15,923 nucleotides of DNA, taken from assembly GCA_964247295.1 (NCBI GenBank), contig CAXTTV010000114.1, forward strand, positions 1 through 15,923. The letters run 5' to 3'. The DNA comes from CAXTTV01 sp964247295. GTDB taxonomy: Bacteria > Chloroflexota > Ktedonobacteria > Ktedonobacterales > Ktedonobacteraceae. Of this stretch, positions 6,406 to 14,100 are shown piece by piece. Below the pieces are notes generated by a model. It was not told the DNA's origin and made no database searches. It saw only the letters and a list, made by a program, of their open reading frames with translations. Each line of letters opens with the position of its first letter. Within the stretch, counting starts at the first letter, position 1. The translations under genes were made by a program, and so were the position numbers.

Positions 6406-6470
6406 AAATTACCTGTATTGATAAACAGATACAGTTGAGCAAGGTTTAAATTACTTGTATCAATAAACTG
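6406..6470. repeat. Pair of 23-bp direct repeats in the dacA-tetR divergent spacer
   Basis: Copies at 6406-6428 and 6448-6470 agree at 19 of 23 positions (AAATTACCTGTATTGATAAA against AAATTACTTGTATCAATAAA at their starts) and are 42 bp apart, about four helical turns. The first copy also begins an inverted repeat, CTGTAT (6413-6418) with ATACAG (6429-6434), spacer 10 bp, a typical size for a TetR operator. They are likely binding sites for the adjacent regulator or another DNA-binding protein. Confidence 0.5.
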
Positions 6471-6528
6471 TTTCATTCTATTATATACTCCTCCAGTCAG
6501 TCGCTTTGCGCTTCCTATCGACACCAAC

Positions 6529-6550
6529 CTCTAAAAAACGTTTTTTAGAG
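6529..6550. repeat. Perfect 22-bp palindrome upstream of the tetR promoter
   Basis: CTCTAAAAAAC is followed directly by its reverse complement GTTTTTTAGAG, with no loop bases. The centre is 62 bp upstream of the TTGACA box at 6602. Lacking a loop and any gene end nearby, it reads as a dimer-binding DNA site rather than a terminator. The following 6561-6580 holds two near-copies of TCTTTTTAGT. Confidence 0.45.
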
Positions 6551-6601
6551 AATTATTCATTCTTTTTAGTTCTTTTTAGCTAAAAATTCTGGCTGTTGGG
6601 G

Positions 6602-6631
6602 TTGACACAAGGCCAGAAGTGGCAGCATAAT
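6602..6631 (+). promoter_or_regulatory. Sigma-70-type promoter of the TetR-family gene
   Basis: TTGACA (6602-6607, perfect) and CATAAT (6626-6631, 5 of 6) with an 18-bp spacer. The predicted start is near 6638, about 63 nt before the ATG. Confidence 0.7.
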
Positions 6632-6700
6632 CGTATAGTCTTTAACCATAATAGGTCTGATGGTAGTAGCCTTGTAGAGGAGATAAGCAGGAGGGAGACT

Positions 6701-7403
6701 ATGAAGGAGAGCCTGGAGCAGGGGCGAAGTACGAGCAAAAAGGCTGAACAGACCCGACAACGAATTCTTGAGGCGGCACTAAAGTTATTCGCCGAAAAAG
6801 GATATGAAGGGACAACAATGAGAGAGATTGCTGTCGCTTCAGGAAGCTCCCTTGGATTAACGTATCGATATTTTGCCAGTAAAGATGACCTGATTCTTGA
6901 GATTTATCTGCGGCTTTTTCGGAGTATGAAGGAGCAAGAGAAAACGCTTCCGGCTGGGACAGTTGCTGATCGTTTTCAATTAGTCATCGAGAATATGTTC
7001 TTTACTATGTTACTGTATAGGGACGCAATTAGTGGTTCATTCGGAGCCTCGCTGAATNNNNNNNNNNCCTTATTCTCCTACCAGCGTTTTTGGAGAACGC
7101 TCTTTGCCAATCCGTCAACAGACGCGACAAATCTACATGAATCTGGTTCTGGGATCAAAGGATGCACCGCGCCAGAAGCAGATTGCTGATCTGGCAACTA
7201 TTCTTTATGGTTTACAGATGGGCCTGCTGCTTTTCTGGTTCCAGGATCTAACGCCCGAGACCAGGCGTACAACTCAGATGCTTGGCTTTGTCCATGATTC
7301 GCTCTCTCTTTTAAGACCTGTGATGGGTCTACCTCCGGTCGCCAGCCTGCTGGCCCGTCTGGTGAGAATTATCGGTCCGATGCTTGGTGCCGATGAGCGC
7401 TAG
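6701..7403 (+). CDS. TetR/AcrR-family transcriptional regulator, interrupted by an assembly gap
   Basis: The ATG at 6701 follows AGGAGG (6689-6694) at 6-nt spacing. Residues 21-68 are a canonical TetR DNA-binding domain: ILEAALKLFAEKGYEGTTMR, then the recognition helix region with SSLGLTYRYF, then SKDDLILEIY. Ten N at 7058-7067 interrupt the effector domain. Downstream, the coding frame is shifted by one base relative to the start (PYSPTSVFGERSLPIRQQ, then MNLVLGSKDAPRQKQ and on to GADER). Because the N block is a placeholder, the real gap length is presumably a multiple of 3 and the gene intact, with about 230 residues. It lies divergent to the carboxypeptidase gene across a repeat-rich spacer, so autoregulation and control of that gene are plausible. 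The ligand is unknown. Confidence 0.85.
7058..7067. other. Assembly gap of 10 N inside the TetR-family gene
   Basis: Ten undetermined bases. The frame before (starting at 6701) and the frame after (ending at 7403) fit one protein only if the true length is divisible by 3. Confidence 0.95.
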
Positions 7404-7459
7404 AGCGTTACATCAAATAATAGCATCAATATAAGTTGATTTTGTGATGACAGTAGCAT

Positions 7460-7497
7460 TTTTACAAATATGTCGTCACGACGACATATTTGTAAAA
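7460..7497. repeat. 17-bp perfect inverted repeat between tetR and the nonapeptide gene
   Basis: TTTTACAAATATGTCGT (7460-7476), loop CACG, then its exact reverse complement (7481-7497). No T-run follows on the plus strand, so it is a poor intrinsic terminator. Its position 33-70 bp before the next ATG suits an operator or a leader hairpin. A smaller ATCAA/TTGAT inverted repeat lies at 7425-7440. Confidence 0.6.
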
Positions 7498-7529
7498 CAT
7501 CTAAGTAGTATAGCAATAAAGAAGGGTGT

Positions 7530-7841
7530 ATGAGTATGCCTTTAACTTTTGATAACACTATGCAAGTAGTGGCCGAAGAAAATAAGGGTTTAAGCTTTGG
7601 AAGCAAGATCAGCTTGCTGAGCGTTTTTAGTATTCTGGGAGTGTTGAGTGCTGGAAGCTTGATTAGCCTCGCGAGTACAGGTAGCATTCTGAGCATTGGA
7701 AGCGCCGGAAGTATTCTAAGTATTGGAAGTTCTGGCAGTATCCTGAGCATCGGAAGTGTGGGAAGTATTCTAAGTATTGGAAGTGCCGGTGGCATTTTGC
7801 GTGTTGGGCACCGACCCAATAATGCTAACAATAAAATGTAA
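7530..7841 (+). CDS. Small protein of eight Gly/Ser/Ile/Leu nonapeptide repeats
   Basis: This 103-aa protein is of unrecognised function. After a 23-residue polar N-terminus it consists of eight 9-residue units (24-95): GSKISLLSV, FSILGVLSA, GSLISLAST, GSILSIGSA, GSILSIGSS, GSILSIGSV, GSILSIGSA, GGILRVGHR, followed by a short polar tail. The alternation of small and aliphatic residues suggests a parallel beta-solenoid, with two units forming an 18-residue coil. The period equals that of RTX repeats, but the calcium-binding Asp residues are absent. There is no signal peptide or proper membrane span. AAGGG (7522-7526) precedes the ATG closely; a second ATG at 7536 has better spacing. The preceding palindrome and the separate spacers suggest its own transcription unit. 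Similar Ser-Ile-Leu-Gly repeat proteins occur uncharacterised in actinobacteria. Confidence 0.75.
   Translation: MSMPLTFDNTMQVVAEENKGLSFGSKISLLSVFSILGVLSAGSLISLASTGSILSIGSAGSILSIGSSGSILSIGSVGSILSIGSAGGILRVGHRPNNANNKM
7599..7814 (+). repeat. 27-bp tandem repeat array encoding the nonapeptides
   Basis: Eight units of 27 bp. Units four to seven (7680-7787) are near-identical in DNA, based on GGAAGTATTCTAAGTATTGG, while the outer units have diverged, as expected from recent internal expansion. Confidence 0.85.
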
Positions 7842-7982
7842 AATTATTTCAGCTATTTTCCTGGATCTTAATAGAAGAGCCATTCTGCCGATAAGGATAG
7901 ATATACGTTCGCCTATTGGCTTGAAAACGTTAGACCGTCAAATGACAGATCTAGAATTTTCGGCTTAAGATACTGGGGAGAT

Positions 7983-9194
7983 ATGCTGAGAAAATCTGTA
8001 CTTTCTGAATCATTTGCTGCGTATATAAAGCAGAAGCTTAAAAAGGGCCCGTTAGCCTGGATTGTGATTTCTGTAATCCTGTTTCTTTATATTTCTCCTT
8101 ATCTTGTGCGGACAAATACTTTTTATGGTATGGGGGCATATGGGAGCTTTTGTATCGTGCCTTTATGGATCGGGATTGTATTGAGAAACCGCCGAGGTGG
8201 CTTTTTTGGCTGGTTGGTGCTCTTCTGTTTTTTTTCGGTGAAGGTCTATTTTGACGTAGATTTTATCTGGCCCCCCCCGGAACCGATATTCGCGAGTATT
8301 ATATTTGGGCACATCGGAACTCTGATCTTTGCGCTTGCCGCCGGTCAGTTCCAGGTTATCAGTCGCAGGCTTCAGGAGGCGAATGCACAGATTCGCCGTC
8401 TGGCTTTGATCGATGGGCTGACTGAGCTTCCCAATCATAGAGCTGTGAATGAGCAATTGGAGCGGGAACTTGCCCAGGTCCAGCGTTTCGGGCATCCTCT
8501 ATCACTGATTTTCCTGGATGCCGACCATTTCAAGAAAATTAATGATACCTATGGTCATGGGATAGGGGATGAGGTTCTGATTGAGCTTGGCAAGCGCATC
8601 AAGAGTGTGCTAAAGCCCGAAGATATGTTGGGACGCTATGGTGGAGAAGAGTTTGTGGTGATCTTGCCTCAATTGGGTCCCGAGGATGCTCTATTCACCG
8701 CTGAGCAGATTCGCAAGGTGGTTAATTCTCAGGTGATGTCCATCCCAGGCTTTGAGAATGGTTTAGAGATTTCGGTCAGTGTCGGTGTGGCTTCGTGTCC
8801 TGAGGATACAACAATTATGGAAGCGTTGTTACAAAAGGCCGATCGAGCAATGTATTGGTCCAAACGCCTGGGCCGCAATCAGGTCTGTACGATCCATGAG
8901 GCCGAACACCTTGAGAGCTTAGCAAAACAATTGCCCATTGATGTAGACATAACATATGATTGGTGTGAACATTCAGAGCATGTTCACACCGGACGCGATC
9001 TTAGAGAATTAGTTTACCGTTTGATGCGACTGGCAGATCAAAAGGGGTATGCTCAAGAGGTGGCGTCAGAGGTGCAAACATTTCTTGATGAACCAATGCA
9101 ATTAATGATTGAGAACGATCAATCTAGGGAGAAGGATACGCAGCGTTCAGACTCTTCTCCTTTAACAACGACGAGAGGACAGGGAAGAGGCTAG
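7983..9194 (+). CDS. Membrane-anchored diguanylate cyclase (GGEEF domain)
   Basis: This 403-aa protein should make cyclic di-GMP from two GTP. Four hydrophobic segments (about 24-42, 52-68, 73-90 and 101-120) form the N-terminal membrane part, followed by a short coiled linker (126-142) and a GGDEF domain (about 143-305). Active-site features are D179 in FLDADHFKKIND (metal) and GGEEF at 220-224, a functional variant of the signature. The product-inhibition site RxxD is KPED (211-214), so feedback inhibition may be weakened. The last 95 residues carry a polar, partly helical tail of unknown role (DWCEHSEHVHTGRDL, 326-340) not typical of the family. GGGGAG lies immediately upstream of the ATG. 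A strong terminator follows, making it a probable single-gene unit. Its sensor region resembles no ligand-binding domain I can name. Confidence 0.92.
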   Translation: MLRKSVLSESFAAYIKQKLKKGPLAWIVISVILFLYISPYLVRTNTFYGMGAYGSFCIVPLWIGIVLRNRRGGFFGWLVLFCFFSVKVYFDVDFIWPPPEPIFASIIFGHIGTLIFALAAGQFQVISRRLQEANAQIRRLALIDGLTELPNHRAVNEQLERELAQVQRFGHPLSLIFLDADHFKKINDTYGHGIGDEVLIELGKRIKSVLKPEDMLGRYGGEEFVVILPQLGPEDALFTAEQIRKVVNSQVMSIPGFENGLEISVSVGVASCPEDTTIMEALLQKADRAMYWSKRLGRNQVCTIHEAEHLESLAKQLPIDVDITYDWCEHSEHVHTGRDLRELVYRLMRLADQKGYAQEVASEVQTFLDEPMQLMIENDQSREKDTQRSDSSPLTTTRGQGRG

Positions 9195-9217
9195 TCGAAT
9201 ATATAAAGCTAAGTGAT

Positions 9218-9257
9218 AAAAGACCTCGGAGACTAAGAAAAGTCTCCGAGGTCTTTT
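9218..9257 (+). terminator. Rho-independent terminator after the diguanylate cyclase gene
   Basis: A perfect 17-bp stem (9218-9234 with 9241-9257), loop AAGAAA, ending in TCTTTT. It lies 23 nt after the stop codon. The A-run on the left arm could also allow function on the other strand. Confidence 0.9.
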
Positions 9258-9280
9258 GATGTGCAAACCATTATATTCAT

Positions 9281-9320
9281 TTATTTTGTTTAAGATGTTT
9301 ACCATAATGAAAAAGGAAGT
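9281..9320 (+). promoter_or_regulatory. Upstream element shared by the three DUF11 genes, copy 1
   Basis: TTTAAGA (9289-9295) followed by CCATAATGAAAAAGGAAG (9302-9319). The same pattern stands before the other two DUF11 genes at nearly the same distance (CATAATG is 109 nt before the ATG). CATAAT could act as a -10, but no good -35 is seen. Confidence 0.45.
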
Positions 9321-9411
9321 CAGAAGTGTTTTCTTTTAAAAATGTAATTTGTCTTTTGTCCCTGATTTTTGTGTAGAAAAATTTGTTTTATCCTCGGAGG
9401 TTATTCTACGT

Positions 9412-10857
9412 ATGAAATATATGTCATATATGAGGCCAAGATGGAGGGACATATGTTATCCTTCAATGATTTTCCTCTTCTTGTTGGTGAGTTCTCTCAT
9501 TAGTAGTGCATCTATGGTTTTATTTAATCCTGGTGTAATCTATGCTTCTACCCTTAGCAGATCAGTGTCTCCACCAGATCTGGGCATTACCAAGGCCGCC
9601 GAAGGTGGCAATATCTTCCAGGTAGGCCAGAAGGTAACTTATGATCTGGTTGTCCAGAATGGGGAGACTTCCGGTCCAACTACTGGAGAGATTAAAGTAA
9701 CGGATGCGATCCCCGCCGGTTTTACGAATCTCAAAGCAACTGGCAACAACTGGAGCATTACTTTCGATACTACAACAAGCCCGGCGACCATGACGGCAAT
9801 CTGGACTGATAAGACGCCAGTTGAGAGTAATATTACCCTGGATACCATTAACGTGACGGGAACCCTGACAAAAAAGGCGGCTACAAAGCTTGAGAATACG
9901 GCAACTGTGAGCACTCCGGGCGATAGTAATGCCCAGAATGACTCCTGCTCGATTACTATCGATGTTGCACCCCAGCCCGATCTGGCTATCACCAAATCGC
10001 GTTTTGGCGGCAATGAGTTTACCGTTGGTGATACCATTAAATATCAATTAACGGTACAGAATCTCAAGGGTGCTGGCCCAACCAGCGGCGATATCACTGT
10101 TACAGATCAAGTGCCCGCTGGCTTTTCTAATCTCAAAGCGAGTGGTAGCGCCGATTGGCGGGTTACAATCGATCACACAACCAGTCCAGCAATCATCACC
10201 GCACTCTATAAAGGTACGGCTCCGGTTGAGGGAGGTGAGAAGCTGGCCGTAATTACAGTTCGTGGTCGGTTGACATCCTCCGCTCTAAGCAAAGGGAAAT
10301 CCTCTGGAACGCTTACCAATAGTGCTACAGTTGATACTCCTAACGACTCAAACCTGTTCAACAACTCGGATCTAAATATCATCAAGGTTGCTGCCACGCC
10401 TGTTCTGAGCGTGTTTAAGAGCCATCGGGGCGGCAACATTTACTTTGTCGGTCAGCATGTCACCTACTTCCTGCGGATCACCGTTGAGAAGATTGGTGGA
10501 CCTGTGGTATCTGACAATCCTATGACGCTGCTCGATCCCATTGCGGCTGGCTTTGTAGATGTGAAGGCCTCTGGCAAAAGCTGGAAGGTCAATGTTAGTG
10601 TGAAAAATGGTCGGAGCACCGTCACCGCCACCTATAGTGGAAGCTATCCGATCGCTCCTGGTATAGTGCTACCAGAATTGGATATCACAGGCAGATTAAC
10701 CTCGGCGGCTCAGGGCAATTTTCGTAATGTCGCGACCGTTAAAGGACCCTTCTCTAGGTATAAAACACCGAGTAGCTCAACAACCATCAAAGTGCAGCAG
10801 ATCCCGACGTTGCCCCCAACCGGGAGCGATCCCAGAATAGGAGGCAATCCCTTCTAA
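9412..10857 (+). CDS. Secreted protein with three DUF11 repeats and a C-terminal LPPTG motif
   Basis: The ATG at 9412 follows CGGAGG (9395-9400) with a long 11-nt spacing; in-frame upstream codons lack support. The 481-aa product has a signal peptide (basic start, hydrophobic about 18-39, cleavage probably after VIYA at 45). It then has three DUF11-type beta-sandwich units starting at about 55, 189 and 330, each with the GGN...VGQxVTY opening and the ATV closing strand typical of these surface domains. The tail reads IPTLPPTGSDPRIGGNPF. LPPTG (467-471) matches the sortase consensus LPxTG, but only ten residues follow and there is no membrane segment or basic tail. Units 2 and 3 correspond to the last two DUF11 units of the next gene, and LPPTGSDP aligns with its LPAVGSDP linker, so this is a paralogue ending where the sortase domain would start. 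Tandem stops TAA TAG close it. Role: probably cell-surface or matrix structure. Confidence 0.85.
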   Translation: MKYMSYMRPRWRDICYPSMIFLFLLVSSLISSASMVLFNPGVIYASTLSRSVSPPDLGITKAAEGGNIFQVGQKVTYDLVVQNGETSGPTTGEIKVTDAIPAGFTNLKATGNNWSITFDTTTSPATMTAIWTDKTPVESNITLDTINVTGTLTKKAATKLENTATVSTPGDSNAQNDSCSITIDVAPQPDLAITKSRFGGNEFTVGDTIKYQLTVQNLKGAGPTSGDITVTDQVPAGFSNLKASGSADWRVTIDHTTSPAIITALYKGTAPVEGGEKLAVITVRGRLTSSALSKGKSSGTLTNSATVDTPNDSNLFNNSDLNIIKVAATPVLSVFKSHRGGNIYFVGQHVTYFLRITVEKIGGPVVSDNPMTLLDPIAAGFVDVKASGKSWKVNVSVKNGRSTVTATYSGSYPIAPGIVLPELDITGRLTSAAQGNFRNVATVKGPFSRYKTPSSSTTIKVQQIPTLPPTGSDPRIGGNPF

Positions 10858-10998
10858 TAGCCCGATAGTTTATCCGCGGGAAGGAACACATTTTCCCTGT
10901 GCGTTCATGGCCTCTAAATGCTAGGAGGATGCCTATAAGCTCAAAAAAAAACTATTCTAGAAACAGCTAAAAAGATTTTTTCCACCCAATAAAAACAT

Positions 10999-11040
10999 AA
11001 AAAGAGTCTCGGTAACTCCACGGTTACCGAGACTCTTTTT
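10999..11040 (+). terminator. Rho-independent terminator after the first DUF11 gene
   Basis: A perfect 18-bp stem (10999-11016 with 11023-11040), loop TCCACG, T5 at the end of the right arm. It lies about 140 nt after the stop codon. The A/T-symmetrical arms could act in both directions. Confidence 0.9.
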
Positions 11041-11064
11041 ATTTATGGATAGATAAATTAGTAT

Positions 11065-11110
11065 TTTATGTTTGAGAGCATGTACATACTGCAAATAGAA
11101 GATAAGAAAA
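11065..11110 (+). promoter_or_regulatory. Upstream element shared by the three DUF11 genes, copy 2
   Basis: TTTATGTTTGAGAGC (11065-11079), then CATACTGCAAATAGAAGATA (11085-11104). CATACTG is 112 nt before the ATG. It matches copies 1 and 3 at the CATA(A/C)TG core and the following A/G-rich stretch. Confidence 0.45.
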
Positions 11111-11196
11111 CTTCTTCTAGAGATGGAAATGTAAGTGATTCTCTGCGCTTTTTTGCGTAAATATACTGCTGTATGCAGTGAAGGAACAGACAGTTG

Positions 11197-14100
11197 ATGT
11201 TACATAAATCTCCTTCTTCTCTAAATCGTAGAAGGCGACCCGGACGGTTCCCTTCATTATCTCTTTTATTTCTTTTGATATGTTCTCTTTGTGCAGATGT
11301 GGGGCTAAATATCATCCATCCGAGCGCAAGTTATGCTGCCGCACCGCGAAAATCTGTGCTTTCGGGCCTGCCCGATCTTTCTATAAAGCTGATGCATGAT
11401 GGAAGTGATACACAAAAGCCTGGACAGCCAATAATTTATCATGTGATGGTTTGTAACGAAGGATCAGATGCTGCTACTGGTCTAATTAGAGTTCATTTCT
11501 CTACAACAGGATTGAACTTTACACCTCTATTAGCTTCCTCTAATGATAGTGCCTGGAATTTTCAGAATGGTCCAGGTGTTTTAGATGCTTTCTATAATGG
11601 ATCTATCCCGGCAGCGAATGGAAGTACGCCAACCTGCGTTGGAACGATTGACATTCATCTTGATTTTCTCGATCTATCTGTTCAACGCATAGATGCTACG
11701 GCTACTGTTTTCTCTATGTTTGATCCCAATTCTGCTAATGATACAGCCACCAGTACGATTACCTTCATAGATAGCCCTGATCTAAGTAACAGATTGACGC
11801 ATACACGTGGCAATACTTTTGTACCGGGTCAGACAGTGACTTTCTCGGACAAAATCTGTAATGTTAAAGGTAATCTGCTTGCTGGCTCGTCCGTGAGCAC
11901 AACAGTCACGGTTCCGACCGGCTTTAGTGATGTGACTGCGTCAGGTACCTCGGACTGGAAACTCCTGGTGGATACCGCGACCAGCCCTTCAACAATTACC
12001 GCAACCTATCAGGGAAGCGGCCTCCCGCTGAACAACTCCCAATGTCTTCCAGACTTTATTTTTACAGGGAAGGTTGCTGGCACAGCCAGTGGATCTCTTT
12101 CGATCTCTTCTGTGGTGACAACTCCTGATGATCTCAATCTTAATAACAATACCGCTACAGACTCTGTGACGGCCCAGATACCTGATCTTTCTGTTAAGGA
12201 GATACATGATGGGGGAAACACCTATCAGATAGGGCAGACGGTAGTCTATCATTTGCAAGTCTGTAATCTTGGTAGCGGCGCAACGAATGCTCCAACTACG
12301 GTAACTTTCAATGTTCCAGCGGGCTATGACAACCTGAAGGTGTTCTCAGTTGATCCTGGTTGGAATATCAATATGGGCTCTTCAGGGGGAACAACACCGG
12401 CGCAGATAACTGTTCTATATAATGGCTTTATTGCTGGTGGGGGATTGGGTTGCCTTGCTCCGATTGATGTTGTAGGGACCTTGAATACTGCCGCCGCTCC
12501 CTCGGTGGTTACGTCCGTCACTGTGGATACGCAAGGAGACATTAATACAAGCAACAATACCGATAGCAATACAATCGCGATCGCGGCTCAGCCAGATCTG
12601 AATAGTACCCTCAGTCATACTGGTGGGAATAGTTTTACGCCGGGTCAAAAGGTAAACTTTACTGACAGGATCTGTAATGTCGCGGGATCTGGTGCGGTGC
12701 TTCCTGGTTCTCAAATTGTGGTCTCATTGATCTTCCCCTCCAGTTTCACGAATGTCCAATCCACTAGTTCACCTGACTGGTCTTTTAGCTCCGATGGCAA
12801 AAATGTGACCTATCGAGGAAATGGTTTGCCCCTGGCGGACAACAAGTGTCTTCCTGACATTAGCTTTGTGGCGGCGATGAACGGGCTCTCGCCAACGGGA
12901 ACTGTGTTTACTTTCTCTTCGACGGTGAACACGCAGGGCGATGCCAATCCCGCAAACAATACAAGCACCGATGCCCTGAACATTGCTTTTCCGGATCTCT
13001 CTGTGAATGAGACCCATGATGGTGGAAACTCGTTCCAGGTGGGTCAGAAGGTTACGTATCATCTAGCCGTCTGTAATCTAGGGGCAGGCCCAACTCTGGG
13101 TGCGAGCAGTCTTATCTTTGTTCTGCCTCCCGGTTTCGAGAATATGAGCCTTACCAGCAGTGATAGCAACTGGTCGTTTGATCCGCCAAATCCGTCGAGC
13201 AGCCCGATCACGATTACTGGGATTTATAAAGCAGCAATTGCTGCGGCCTCTGGCACGACACCTACCTGCGTCGGGACGGTCGATGTCTCTGGAACTCTTA
13301 ACAGTCAGGCCGCGCCAATCCTTGATACCCCTGTTCAGATCTCAGTGCCTGCGGATACTAATCAGGCTAATGATCGCGATAGCAATAGCGTTTCACTTAT
13401 CTCTGGACCCGATCTGACCAATGAGCTGACAAACGCTGGCAACAGTCTGGTCCAACCGGGCGATACCCTGACCTTCTCGGATAAGATCTGTAATGCTGCG
13501 GGGTCCGGACAGGTTCTTCAAGGATCTCCTGTGAACGCCACCATTACGGTTCCAAAGGGCTTTACCAATGTAACGGCAACGGACACCGCCGATTGGAAAT
13601 TCTCGGTCGATACCGCGACCAGCCCCTCGCTGGTGACCGCGACCTATCGGGGGGTCGCGCTCCCTCTGAATGGTGGGGACTGTCTGGCGACCTTTAGTTT
13701 CACTGGTAATGTGGCTACTGACGCCAGCGGTGCGCTGACGCTCTCATCCGAGGTGGCGACCCCCAGCGATAGCGATCCTGCTGATAATGTCTCGACCAAT
13801 GCGGTCACAGTTGTGCTGCCGGATCTTTCGATCAAGCAAACGCACGATGGTGGGGACGCGTTCCAGTTTGGGCAGCAAGTCACCTATCATCTGGAGGTCT
13901 GCAACGTAGGCTCGGGCGCGACTACCGTCGGGACCACCGTTACCTTTACAATTCCAACCGGCTACGATAACTTGGCCGCGACCTCTCAAGAGACCGGCTG
14001 GCAGATTGCTGTAGATCACACGACCAGTCCTGCGACGGTAACCGCAACCTATGCTGGACAGCTTGCGAGAAACGTTTGTCTGAATACCATCGACGTGACA

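Larger units (their letters stand above)
10861..11196. other. Intergenic region between DUF11 genes: terminator and shared upstream element
   Basis: No gene is supported here. An AGGAGG directly abutting an ATG (10922-10930) opens only a ten-codon ORF. The terminator at 10999-11040 and the shared element near 11065-11110 account for the rest. Confidence 0.5.

Noticed and set aside
6701..7403. TetR gene as a frameshifted pseudogene
   Set aside because: The frame change coincides with the 10-N placeholder, and both halves are intact TetR sequence.
9562..10047. Long antisense reading frames opposite the DUF11 genes
   Set aside because: They follow from codon bias in the repeats on the coding strand, have no SD and show no family pattern.
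10922..10957. AGGAGG-ATG mini ORF of ten codons after the first DUF11 gene
   Set aside because: The SD abuts the ATG with no spacing and the peptide is lysine-run filler; probably chance.
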